From Deltaproteobacteria bacterium (GTDB lineage Bacteria > Desulfobacterota > Binatia > UBA12015), in the NCBI GenBank assembly GCA_029262355.1, contig JAJCZO010000202.1, forward strand, positions 1-37,659: a DNA stretch of 37,659 bases, in the 5' to 3' direction. Shown piece after piece: positions 1 through 7,243 of this stretch. Below the pieces are notes generated by a model, which was given only the letters and a program-made list of their open reading frames with translations, ran no database searches and was not told the DNA's origin. Every line of letters starts with the position of its first letter. The first letter of the stretch is position 1. The translations under genes were made by a program, and so were the position numbers.

Positions 1-392
1 TCGCCGAGCGGATCGAGGCCCTTCTCGACGAGTGGAAGCCTGACGCGGTTGGCCTGGAGCGCGCGTTCGTCGGCAAGAACGTCTCGAGTGCCTTGCGTCT
101 GGGCGAAGTACGAGGCGTGGTCCTCTCGGGCGCGGGACGCAGAAGCGTACCGGTCATCGACTACCCGCCGGCGACCGTGAAGGTTGCCGTGGCTGGTGCG
201 GGGGCTGCTGAGAAGGCCATGGTCGCGCGCGGCGTGAACCAGTTGCTGGGGCTCGACGTGGTCGCGAGCGATGCGACCGACGCTCTGGCCGTCGCGATCT
301 GCCATCTCCGCCACTACAAGTTCGAGCAGCAGCTGCGTTCGGCGACGGTGGTCGATGCGGTGCCCCGCCGTCGCGTCCGGGTTTCCCGATGA
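1..392 (+). CDS. ruvC: RuvC Holliday junction resolvase (5' partial)
   Basis: RuvC is the endonuclease that cuts Holliday junctions held by RuvAB. The reading frame is open from the first bases of the window (codons in phase with position 3), so about 40 N-terminal residues, including the first catalytic Asp, lie outside. About 129 residues are visible. They show the family motif LERAFVGKN, which carries the second catalytic acid, the segment YPPATVKVAVAG, and the C-terminal DATDALAVAICH, whose two Asp residues complete the metal site. The stop TGA overlaps the ruvA start (ATGA, 389-392). The ruvC-ruvA-ruvB order is a common bacterial arrangement. The only uncertainty is the missing 5' end. 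Confidence 0.95.
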   Translation, partial: AERIEALLDEWKPDAVGLERAFVGKNVSSALRLGEVRGVVLSGAGRRSVPVIDYPPATVKVAVAGAGAAEKAMVARGVNQLLGLDVVASDATDALAVAICHLRHYKFEQQLRSATVVDAVPRRRVRVSR

Positions 393-967
393 TCGGTGGG
401 CTTCGCGGTACGGTCGCCCACAAGGAGCCCGGGCGAATCTTGGTGGACGTGGGTGGGGTGCTCTACGAGGTCGTCGTATCTCTGCAGGCATTCGCGCAGT
501 TCCCGAAGGAGGGCGCGAACGTCAAGATGGACATCGTGACCCATGTCCGTGACGATGCGATCGTCCTGTACGGCTTCTTCGAGCCGGCCGAGAAGCTCCT
601 CTTTGCCTGGTTGCGTGGCGTGAACGGGGTTGGGCCAAAGCTCGCGATCAACATCCTCTCGGGCATTCCCGCCGGCGATCTGCGCGGCGCACTGGGGGCG
701 GGAGACGTCCCGAGGCTCTGCAAGATTCCAGGCGTTGGAAAGAAGCTCGCGGAGCGGCTGGTACTGGAGCTCAAGGAGCGCTCGGGCGAGCCGATCGATG
801 TGCCCGGGGCTACGCTTGTCGCCTCGGGGGCTGCCGAAGAGGCACTGTCGGCTCTCGTCAACCTGGGGTACAAGCGAGGGGAGGCCGAGAAAGTCGTGGA
901 ATCCCTGCCGCCGGACCTCTCCCTGGAGGAGACCATTCGTGAAGCTCTGCGGAGGTTTGCGCGCTGA
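389..967 (+). CDS. ruvA: RuvA Holliday junction-binding subunit
   Basis: RuvA tetramers bind the four-way junction and load the RuvB motors for branch migration. The 192-residue protein has the normal family length. Its OB-fold domain covers about residues 1-65 (MIGGLRGTV, then [11 protein letters not shown]). Two helix-hairpin-helix motifs follow, [16 protein letters not shown] at about 72-87 and [19 protein letters not shown] at about 111-129. After a flexible linker (about 130-145) comes the small RuvB-contacting domain III. The start overlaps ruvC by 4 nt and the stop overlaps the ruvB start by 1 nt (TGATG), so coupled translation is likely. Confidence 0.97.
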   Translation: MIGGLRGTVAHKEPGRILVDVGGVLYEVVVSLQAFAQFPKEGANVKMDIVTHVRDDAIVLYGFFEPAEKLLFAWLRGVNGVGPKLAINILSGIPAGDLRGALGAGDVPRLCKIPGVGKKLAERLVLELKERSGEPIDVPGATLVASGAAEEALSALVNLGYKRGEAEKVVESLPPDLSLEETIREALRRFAR

Positions 968-2037
968 TGGTACTCGACCCTGACGGGCCCGGCGTGGAAG
1001 CCGGCGTGGAAGCCCCGGCGGAGGCCGAGGGCGAGGGCGGCGGCCAGGACGAGATCCGCTTCGATGCGTCGCTCCGTCCCGAGGCTCTTGCCGACTACGT
1101 GGGCCAGGACGCGATTCGTGAGACGCTGGGGATTGCGATCCAGGCGGCGCAGGAACGCGGGGATGTGCTCGACCACGTCCTGCTGTGTGGGCCACCCGGG
1201 CTTGGAAAGACCTCCCTTGCTCAGATCATCGCGCGGGAGATGGGTGTGCGCTGCCGCAAGACGCAAGGGCCGGCCGTCGACCGTGGGGGCGACCTGGCCG
1301 CGATCCTGTCCGATCTCGAGGCCGGCGACGTCCTCTTCATCGACGAGATTCACGGTTTGCCGCGAAAGGTGGAGGAGGTCCTCTATCCCGCGATGGAAGA
1401 CTTCGAACTCGACCTGATCGTTGGGCAAGGGCCCATGGCGCGCAGCATGCGGCTGTCGCTGAAGCCCTTCACATTGGTCGGTGCCACGACGCGGGCAGGC
1501 ATGCTCGACGCGCCCCTTCGCGACCGCTTCGGATCGACGTTCCGGCTCGAGTTCTACGCAAAAGAAGAGCTCGCGCGGATTCTCCACCGCTCCGCGTCGA
1601 TTCTCGGCGTCGATCTGACGGCCGATGGTGCGACGGAGATTGCCCGTCGGTCGCGAGGAACGCCGCGGATCGCGAACCGCCACTTGAAGCGCGTCCGCGA
1701 TTACGCGCAGGTCGAACACCCGTCGCATCCGATCGGCCCGAAGATCGCCGCGGCCGGTCTCGAGCTCCATCGAGTCGATCCGGGTGGTCTCGAACCGATG
1801 GATCACCAGATTCTGCTTGCCGTCTTGGACCGGTTCGATGGCGGCCCGGTTGGGGTGGAGAGCCTGGCGGCGATGCTTGGCGAGGCGCGCGAGACTCTCG
1901 AAGCGGTTTACGAACCTTTCCTCGTGCAGGAGGGGTATCTCGAACGGACGCCGCGCGGGCGCATCGCGACCCGGCGCGCCTACGACCACTTCGGGCGGGC
2001 CGTTCCCACCAGTCCACGGCAGGGCCGGCTCCTCTGA
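967..2037 (+). CDS. ruvB: RuvB branch-migration ATPase
   Basis: RuvB is the AAA+ hexameric motor that drives branch migration with RuvA. The 356-residue protein has Walker A GPPGLGKT at 75-82, Walker B FIDE with Asp126/Glu127, the sensor/arginine-finger region [18 protein letters not shown], and a C-terminal winged-helix domain. The N-terminal extension before the conserved [11 protein letters not shown] segment is acidic and Gly/Ala-rich, and it includes an exact 12-bp tandem duplication at 991-1014. The usual Arg after the DEIH motif is Gly130 here, a small departure from the family pattern. This is the last gene of the ruv group; the next gene begins within about 30 nt. Confidence 0.97.
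   Translation: MVLDPDGPGVEAGVEAPAEAEGEGGGQDEIRFDASLRPEALADYVGQDAIRETLGIAIQAAQERGDVLDHVLLCGPPGLGKTSLAQIIAREMGVRCRKTQGPAVDRGGDLAAILSDLEAGDVLFIDEIHGLPRKVEEVLYPAMEDFELDLIVGQGPMARSMRLSLKPFTLVGATTRAGMLDAPLRDRFGSTFRLEFYAKEELARILHRSASILGVDLTADGATEIARRSRGTPRIANRHLKRVRDYAQVEHPSHPIGPKIAAAGLELHRVDPGGLEPMDHQILLAVLDRFDGGPVGVESLAAMLGEARETLEAVYEPFLVQEGYLERTPRGRIATRRAYDHFGRAVPTSPRQGRLL
991..1014 (+). repeat. Exact 12-bp tandem duplication in ruvB 5' end
   Basis: The unit GGCGTGGAAGCC occurs twice head to tail (991-1002 and 1003-1014) and encodes GVEA twice in the poorly conserved N-terminal tail of RuvB. It keeps the reading frame and lies outside the AAA+ core, so it is probably neutral. Confidence 0.9.
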
Positions 2038-2067
2038 GGGGGCTTGCTCGTCTACGTCCCATCGGTG

Positions 2068-4413
2068 ATGAGCGAACGAGCGCAGAGCGAACGACCCCCT
2101 GAGATGCCCGAATCTGGCACGCCGGAGGAGGGCACGGGTCGGCTCTGGCGTCGGCGCGAGGCGACGCTGCTCGTCGTCGCAGTCCTGGCGGCGCTCTTCT
2201 TTCTCTTCTTCGAGACGCGCATGCCGCCGTTCACCACGAATCAGACGGTGGGGCAGAACGTCGCCTTCTTCCTCCTGATCAATCTGAATATCGTGTTGAT
2301 CATCCTGGTCGTGTTTCTGATCGGCCGGAACATCGTAAAGCTGGTGATCGAGCGTCGGCAGCGGGTGCTCGGTTCGCACCTCCGGACGCGGTTGGTGCTG
2401 GGCTTCGTCGCGGTCGCGATTACCCCGGCCGTTCTGCTCTTCATCATCGCGTTGGGGTTCATCCAAAGCTCGATCGAGAGTTGGTTCTCGGTGCAGGTCG
2501 AGAGTGCGCTCGAGGGGTCTCTCGACATGTCCCAGACGTACTACCGTGAGTCGATGGCGACCGCGCTGCACGAGGCGCGTGAGGTGGCCGACCGCCTCGG
2601 TGGGTCGAAACAGAAGCTGTCGGTGGAGAGGCGGCTGATCGAAGAGAAACGTCAGGAGTACCAAGCTGCGACGGTGCAGATCTTCGCTCCCGACGGCACG
2701 TCGGTGGAGCGAGCCGAGGCGGCAGGGCTGAGTCCGAGCCTGCGCCGGCCTCCGTCGGAAGAGTTTCTCGCGCAGGTGCTCGAGCACGGGGAGAGCACGG
2801 AGGTCGTCGGCAGTCCCGACGGCGAGATCCTTCGCGCCGCCGTTCGCGTGCTTACGCGGGCCGGGAAGCCGCGTGGGGTCGTCGTGGTCGAGGAGAGCGT
2901 TCCACGGAGCGTGGAGCGGCGCGCCGAGGAGATCGCGGAAAGCTATCGGCAGTACAAGCAGCTTCGCCTTCTCCGCCGACCGCTGATCAATAGCTACGTG
3001 CTGACACTCTTGCTCACATCTCTGGTCGTGGTGTTTGGGGGCACCTGGATCGGGTTCGCCATCGCGCGAAGTCTGACGGGCCCGATCCAACGCCTGGCGG
3101 AGGGAACCCGGCGTGTGGCGGAAGGCCACCTCGACGAGCAGATTCCGCAGGGCTCGGGCAGCGACGAGATCGCGACCCTCGTCACCGCCTTCAATCGGAT
3201 GACGACGAACCTCCGCACGACGCACACGGCGCTTGCGGAGCGTCGCCAGGCGCTCGAGACGATTCTGGGAAATATCGCGGGTGGCGTGGTCTCGATCGAC
3301 CGGCAGGCGCGCATTGAGACCGTGAATGAGGCGGCGCGCGACATGCTCGGGATCGAAGAGGACGCGGTCGGGATGCCGTTTCGCCAGTGGTTCTCGAGCC
3401 CGCGCTTCGCCGCGATCCGCGAGCTTCTGTCGGAGCTCGACAAGCGTGCTCAGCAAGGCATCTGGGACAAGCTTCCCCCGCAAAGAATCTCGATCGAACA
3501 CGAGGACGGAAGCGCGGACATCCTGGCCTCCGGCGTGGTGTTGCGCATCGACGAGGGCGACGCAGTCGGAGCACTCCTCTTCTTCGAGGACATCACGGAG
3601 ATTCGGAAGGTTCAGCGGATGGAGGCGTGGCGCGAGGTTGCCCGACGGATCGCGCACGAGATCAAGAACCCTCTGACGCCGATTCAGCTGTCGGCGCAGC
3701 GGGTGCGCAAGCGCTATGCGAATGAGCTCGGGGGCTCGGTGCTCGATGAGTGTACGCGCACGATCATCGCCGAGGTCGAGGTCCTGAAGAACCTGGTGAG
3801 CGAGTTCGCGAACTTCGCGCGGCTGCCGTCCGGCCCGCATCTGCCGACGGACTTGAACGAGCTGGTGGACGAATCACTCGCGCTCTTCCGTCAGGCGCAT
3901 CGACAGGTCGCGTTCAGGTTCGAACGCGACGAACGCTTGCCCCGACTCGATCTCGATCGCGAGGGCATTCGTCGCGTGATCACGAACATGCTCGACAACG
4001 GGGTCGCCGCCGTTTTGCAGGCTCGCGACGGCGACGGCGCGGTGGTCGGTGACCCCGATGGTGGGCTGGGCGATGGCGCGGCGGTCGGTGACCCGGATGA
4101 TGGGGAGCGCGAGAGCGAGGTCGTCGGACACATCACGCTGTCGACCCGTCTAGAGGCGAGCCGTGGCCTCGTCCGGCTCGAGATTGCCGACGATGGAGCG
4201 GGGATGTCCCCCGAGGTGAAAGCACGTCTCTTCGAGCCCTATTTCTCCACAAAGGCGCAGGGAACCGGCCTGGGTTTGGCCATTGCTTCGCAGGTCATCG
4301 CGGACCACCGAGCGTTCATTCGGGTCCGGGACAATCGTCCACGCGGGAGTCGATTCGTGATCGAGTTCCCGTTCCGGCGCCACGGGCTCGAGGGCGCTCC
4401 GCGCCCGGCGTGA
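2068..4413 (+). CDS. NtrY-like membrane sensor histidine kinase
   Basis: Probable sensor that autophosphorylates on His and passes phosphate to a response regulator. From the ATG at 2068 it has 781 residues. Three hydrophobic segments lie near 34-50, 65-85 and 109-131. An extracytoplasmic region of about 175 residues follows, then a fourth segment near 310-331, HAMP (about 332-385), a PAS-like domain (about 395-505), and HisKA with phosphoacceptor His530 in RRIAHEIKNPLTPIQLS, a motif typical of NtrY. The HATPase domain shows the N-box NMLDNGVAAV, G1 DDGAGM and G2 GTGLGLAIAS. A low-complexity insertion (about 655-690) interrupts it between N-box and G1. The start is uncertain: TTG 2044 has a purine-rich tract only 1 nt upstream, while ATG 2068 lacks a clear ribosome-binding site. 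The following gene supplies a receiver domain, its likely partner. Confidence 0.88.
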   Translation: MSERAQSERPPEMPESGTPEEGTGRLWRRREATLLVVAVLAALFFLFFETRMPPFTTNQTVGQNVAFFLLINLNIVLIILVVFLIGRNIVKLVIERRQRVLGSHLRTRLVLGFVAVAITPAVLLFIIALGFIQSSIESWFSVQVESALEGSLDMSQTYYRESMATALHEAREVADRLGGSKQKLSVERRLIEEKRQEYQAATVQIFAPDGTSVERAEAAGLSPSLRRPPSEEFLAQVLEHGESTEVVGSPDGEILRAAVRVLTRAGKPRGVVVVEESVPRSVERRAEEIAESYRQYKQLRLLRRPLINSYVLTLLLTSLVVVFGGTWIGFAIARSLTGPIQRLAEGTRRVAEGHLDEQIPQGSGSDEIATLVTAFNRMTTNLRTTHTALAERRQALETILGNIAGGVVSIDRQARIETVNEAARDMLGIEEDAVGMPFRQWFSSPRFAAIRELLSELDKRAQQGIWDKLPPQRISIEHEDGSADILASGVVLRIDEGDAVGALLFFEDITEIRKVQRMEAWREVARRIAHEIKNPLTPIQLSAQRVRKRYANELGGSVLDECTRTIIAEVEVLKNLVSEFANFARLPSGPHLPTDLNELVDESLALFRQAHRQVAFRFERDERLPRLDLDREGIRRVITNMLDNGVAAVLQARDGDGAVVGDPDGGLGDGAAVGDPDDGERESEVVGHITLSTRLEASRGLVRLEIADDGAGMSPEVKARLFEPYFSTKAQGTGLGLAIASQVIADHRAFIRVRDNRPRGSRFVIEFPFRRHGLEGAPRPA
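4030..4107 (+). repeat. 39-bp imperfect tandem duplication inside the kinase ATPase domain
   Basis: Two adjacent 39-bp units (4030-4068 and 4069-4107) match at 33 of 39 positions by eye. They encode GDGAVVGDPDGGL and GDGAAVGDPDDGE. The repeat is in frame and creates an acidic, Gly-rich loop between the N-box and G1 box of the histidine kinase HATPase domain. Confidence 0.9.
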
Positions 4414-4414
4414 C

Positions 4415-4438
4415 CGTCGGGGACTCCCGACGCCTTTT
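4415..4438 (+). terminator. Intrinsic terminator-like hairpin between the kinase and receiver-LpxC genes
   Basis: A perfect 7-bp inverted repeat (CGTCGGG at 4415-4421, CCCGACG at 4426-4432) has a GACT loop. Two C and four T follow. It begins 2 nt after the kinase stop codon. The T-run is short, so it could be a weak terminator, an attenuator or an mRNA-stabilising structure. Confidence 0.5.
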
Positions 4439-4449
4439 CAGCTAGAGAA

Positions 4450-4488
4450 GCTCGAACGAGCAACGCGCGGCCCGGGAATTCCGGCCGC
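4450..4488 (+). promoter_or_regulatory. Inverted repeats in the leader of the receiver-LpxC gene
   Basis: Two further inverted repeats lie between the hairpin at 4415 and the start codon at 4508. GCTCG-AA-CGAGC spans 4450-4461. A larger one pairs GCGGCC (4467-4472) with GGCCGC (4483-4488) around a GAATT loop and extends by two G-C pairs past a one-base bulge. The second ends about 20 nt before the start codon, just ahead of the ribosome-binding-like AGGGAAG. They could be an operator or an RNA structure affecting lpxC translation. I see no convincing sigma-70 promoter here. Confidence 0.35.
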
Positions 4489-4507
4489 TCAGGGAAGCGA
4501 GAACCAG

Positions 4508-5761
4508 ATGCCGACCAAGATCCTGGTCGTGGACGACGAAGAGAAGATCCGCCAGACGCTGCGAGGTGTCCTGTCGGACGAGGGCTACGTGGTCTCCGAG
4601 GCTGGTGACGGCCGAAGGGCCCTCGACTCCCTGCGTGCGGAGCGCCCGGACCTGGTCATTCTCGACGTGTGGTTGCCCGAGATCGATGGGATTTCGTTGC
4701 TCGAAGAGGTGAAGCGAATCTACGCGGATCTGCCAGTGATCATCATCTGCGGGCATGCGAACATCGAGGCCGCCGTCCGGGCGACCCGGCTCGGCGCGGC
4801 CGACTTCATCGAGAAGCCGTTCTCGCTCGATGCGCTGCTCGCGTCGATCGCCCGTGCGCTGGGGAGGGGCGACGGCGACGGTGCCGGACCGGCCGAGTCC
4901 GCCGTGCCGCTGGCGCGAGAGGGTGAGAAGTCTACCGTTCGCCCGCAGCGGACCATCGGCAAGAGCGTCGTCGCAAGTGGGCAGGGGCTTCATACCGGCG
5001 TACGCACGGGCGTGATCCTCCATCCGGCCGGGGCAGGGACCGGCATCGTATTCCAGAGTCTCTCGACCGAGAAGTCCGTGCCAGCGCACATCGACTTCGC
5101 CGACTCGACCGGGTACGCGACGACCCTGTTTCGCGGCGGTTTCGGCGCGAAGACGGTCGAGCATCTCCTTGCGACGCTCAACGCGTACGGCATCACGAAC
5201 CTGATCGTGAAGATGGAGGGCGAGGTGCCGGCTCTCGATGGCTCGGCCCTCGAGTTCTGCCGAATGCTCGACGAAGCAGGTTCGCAGGAGCAGGCCGGGG
5301 CAGGCATCCCGGTCTATGAGGTCGAGCGCCGCTTCGAGGTCAAAGAAGCGGACAGCACCCTGGTCGTGGAGCCGTACGACGGGTTTGCGATCGACTACAC
5401 GCTCGATTACCCCGCGCCGGTCGGAGAGCAGCGCTACGTCTTCGAGTACTCCGGGCCGGAGTCCTTCCGCGATCAGATTGCGCCGGCGCGCACCTTCGGC
5501 TTCGTTCACGAGTTCACGCAACTCACGTCCGTCGGCCTGGCGGCGGGCGGTCGACTCGACAACTGCGTGCTGATCGGAGACGACGGCGTCGTGAACGGCG
5601 AGCTACGCTTCGCCGACGAATTCGTTCGGCACAAGATCCTCGACGTGATGGGCGATTTCGCGCTGCTGGGTCGGCCGATCCGTGGACGGATCGTAGCCCG
5701 GGCTACGGGCCATCGTCACAACGTCGGGATGGTCCGCACACTTCTCGCCGCGGCGGCGTAG
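4508..5761 (+). CDS. lpxC: Receiver domain-LpxC fusion: UDP-3-O-acyl-GlcNAc deacetylase with N-terminal response-regulator domain
   Basis: LpxC removes the acetyl group from UDP-3-O-acyl-GlcNAc, the committed step of lipid A synthesis. This 417-residue protein begins with a complete receiver domain (about 1-120): acidic pocket Asp9/Asp10, phosphoacceptor Asp53 in VILDVWLPEIDG, and Lys103 in EKPF. The usual Ser/Thr switch residue is Cys81. A Gly/Ala-rich linker (about 121-144) leads to LpxC (about 145-417), with GQGLHTG, zinc ligands His219, His375 and Asp379, catalytic Glu218 in KTVEHLLA, and His402 in TGHRHN. The receiver resembles NtrX but lacks the AAA+ and DNA-binding domains. The frame is open throughout with no stop at the joint. 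An internal GTG near codon 133 has no visible ribosome-binding site. The C-terminus, LLAAAA, resembles an FtsH-type degron. The adjacent kinase is the natural candidate partner. Confidence 0.93.
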   Translation: MPTKILVVDDEEKIRQTLRGVLSDEGYVVSEAGDGRRALDSLRAERPDLVILDVWLPEIDGISLLEEVKRIYADLPVIIICGHANIEAAVRATRLGAADFIEKPFSLDALLASIARALGRGDGDGAGPAESAVPLAREGEKSTVRPQRTIGKSVVASGQGLHTGVRTGVILHPAGAGTGIVFQSLSTEKSVPAHIDFADSTGYATTLFRGGFGAKTVEHLLATLNAYGITNLIVKMEGEVPALDGSALEFCRMLDEAGSQEQAGAGIPVYEVERRFEVKEADSTLVVEPYDGFAIDYTLDYPAPVGEQRYVFEYSGPESFRDQIAPARTFGFVHEFTQLTSVGLAAGGRLDNCVLIGDDGVVNGELRFADEFVRHKILDVMGDFALLGRPIRGRIVARATGHRHNVGMVRTLLAAAA

Positions 5762-5771
5762 TCGAGCGCGA

Positions 5772-6674
5772 TCAGCGTAGAGACGGCGATGCGAGCGAGC
5801 CGCGGAGCGACCAGCCCTTTTGGCCGGCCTTGGGCGGTGGGAGCAGGGCGGTCGCGACCCGAAGCCCAGGTCGAGCGTCTGGCGACACGTCGATCTCGAA
5901 CTGTACGTTCAAGACACTGCGCGCAGCAGGTTCCCGGATCAGCAGATTGCCCTTTGCCGCGAGGGTGACCTCGTCGCCGGCGGCCTGAAGGCTCTCGATC
6001 TGGAGCCGCGCTCCCTCGATCTCCGCGTCGAGTGTCAGGGTTCGGAAGCGCAAGTCGGGTACGGTGAAACCCTGGGCGACCACGCCCTCTAGGGAAACGT
6101 CGTGGGCGCGCAGGTCGATGGTGCCTTCTGTCGTTTTCGTGCTGCGGCCGTCGCCCGAGATCTCGAGGTCGAGCGAGGCGGTCCCGCCGAGAACGCCCGG
6201 CGGGGGGAGGAGTCGGCGCGAGAGCGGCGCGAGAGAGACGTCCTGAAGAGCGAGCGTCGTCGCAACCGTGCCGTCGGAGGCCTGGGTACTGCCCGCGAAG
6301 GTGCCGTCGTAGAGGCTGCCCGAGAAATGGGCGGAGTCGATCTGCCCGAGGAGGATGCCAAGCAGTGGCGTGCTCACGGTGATCTCTGCGATCCGTACGC
6401 CGAGCCCGGGGTCGTCGCGGTGGGACACCCGGACGCCCTCGAGTCGGTAGCCGTTTGGGAAGGAGAACGAGACTTCGTCGAACACGACGCGCACCGGGAT
6501 CTCTCGGGTGGCCTCGTCGATCGCGCGCCGCGCGATCAGGTCGTGCGGTAGCTCATAGAGCAGCGCCAGCACGAACAGAACGAGCGTGAAGGTCGCGTAC
6601 CCGAGCACGCCGCGCCACGGTGCGACGATCGACGCCAGTCGGCCGAGAGAAATGCGGGTCGCAGTTGGCGTCAT
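5772..6674 (-). CDS. gspN: Type II secretion protein GspN
   Basis: GspN is an accessory inner-membrane component of some type II secretion systems, with mostly periplasmic mass. The 300-residue product has one N-terminal membrane segment at about 22-40 (GYATFTLVLFVLALLYELP). A beta-rich periplasmic region follows, with the family-like stretch FPNGYRLEGVRVSH. The ATG at 6674 was chosen over a longer upstream extension because it overlaps the gspM stop as ATGA, as at other junctions in the operon, and places the membrane anchor at the N-terminus. It is the last gene of the operon and ends 10 nt from the convergent lpxC stop, with no obvious terminator between them. Confidence 0.85.
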   Translation of the reverse strand: MTPTATRISLGRLASIVAPWRGVLGYATFTLVLFVLALLYELPHDLIARRAIDEATREIPVRVVFDEVSFSFPNGYRLEGVRVSHRDDPGLGVRIAEITVSTPLLGILLGQIDSAHFSGSLYDGTFAGSTQASDGTVATTLALQDVSLAPLSRRLLPPPGVLGGTASLDLEISGDGRSTKTTEGTIDLRAHDVSLEGVVAQGFTVPDLRFRTLTLDAEIEGARLQIESLQAAGDEVTLAAKGNLLIREPAARSVLNVQFEIDVSPDARPGLRVATALLPPPKAGQKGWSLRGSLASPSLR

Positions 6675-7243
6675 TTGGGACTCAGGCGGGCGACGACGAG
6701 AGTCGCGTCGATCAGAGATGGATCTTTGTATTCCCGCTTGAAGGAGGCGCGCGACAAGCGCATGGGCGGGTCCTTGTACTCGATCGTGTAGAGTAGTTCG
6801 ATCACTTGGCGCAGAGGTACGCCCTCGAGCCGCATGTCGACGAGGTCCTCTTCGAAGCGGTCGCCAACCGCGCGACTCGATGGGTTCATCGAGACGATGC
6901 GATCGCGGCCGACGAGCGGGACGGTGGTGGATTCGAGTTGGGAGAAGAGCGACGCTCCCGCCCCGGCGGCGCTTCCGCCGCCCTCCAGGTCCGATACTTC
7001 GCGTTGCAGCGTTCGATACCGCTCGGCGAGTGCGTTCACTGAGGCGGCATCGCGCCGTGCGCCAACGATCTGTTGATCGAGCTGGGCGAGAGTGTTGGTC
7101 ATGGGCTCGTACACGCCGAGCCACGCGATCAGCACGGCAGTGACGCCGACTGCGCCGTAGAGCATGCTGCGCTCGCGCGGGGACAGGCCTGCGAGGAACT
7201 CGGTCAACTGGGCCCGAGGGCCGGCGAAGAGGCGCTGAATCAT
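6671..7243 (-). CDS. gspM: Type II secretion protein GspM
   Basis: GspM is the inner-membrane platform partner of GspL. The 190-residue protein fits the family: a short cytoplasmic N-terminus with the motif LSPRERSMLYGAV, one membrane segment at about 30-46 (YGAVGVTAVLIAWLGVY), a coiled-coil-like periplasmic stretch starting about LAQLDQQIVGARRDAASV, and a C-terminal ferredoxin-like domain containing LEGVPLRQVIELLYTIE. It overlaps gspL upstream and gspN downstream by 4 nt each (ATGA). Confidence 0.88.
   Translation of the reverse strand: MIQRLFAGPRAQLTEFLAGLSPRERSMLYGAVGVTAVLIAWLGVYEPMTNTLAQLDQQIVGARRDAASVNALAERYRTLQREVSDLEGGGSAAGAGASLFSQLESTTVPLVGRDRIVSMNPSSRAVGDRFEEDLVDMRLEGVPLRQVIELLYTIEYKDPPMRLSRASFKREYKDPSLIDATLVVARLSPK

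Noticed and set aside
463..3840. A 1125-codon open frame on the minus strand across ruvA, ruvB and the kinase gene
   Set aside because: It is antisense to three clear genes with intact motifs. The translation is rich in Arg, His and Pro with no recognisable domain, as expected for a GC-rich codon shadow.
4923..4925. GTG near the receiver/LpxC joint as a separate lpxC start
   Set aside because: It is not in the LpxC frame. The in-frame GTG near codon 133 has no ribosome-binding site, so the fused product is the simpler reading.
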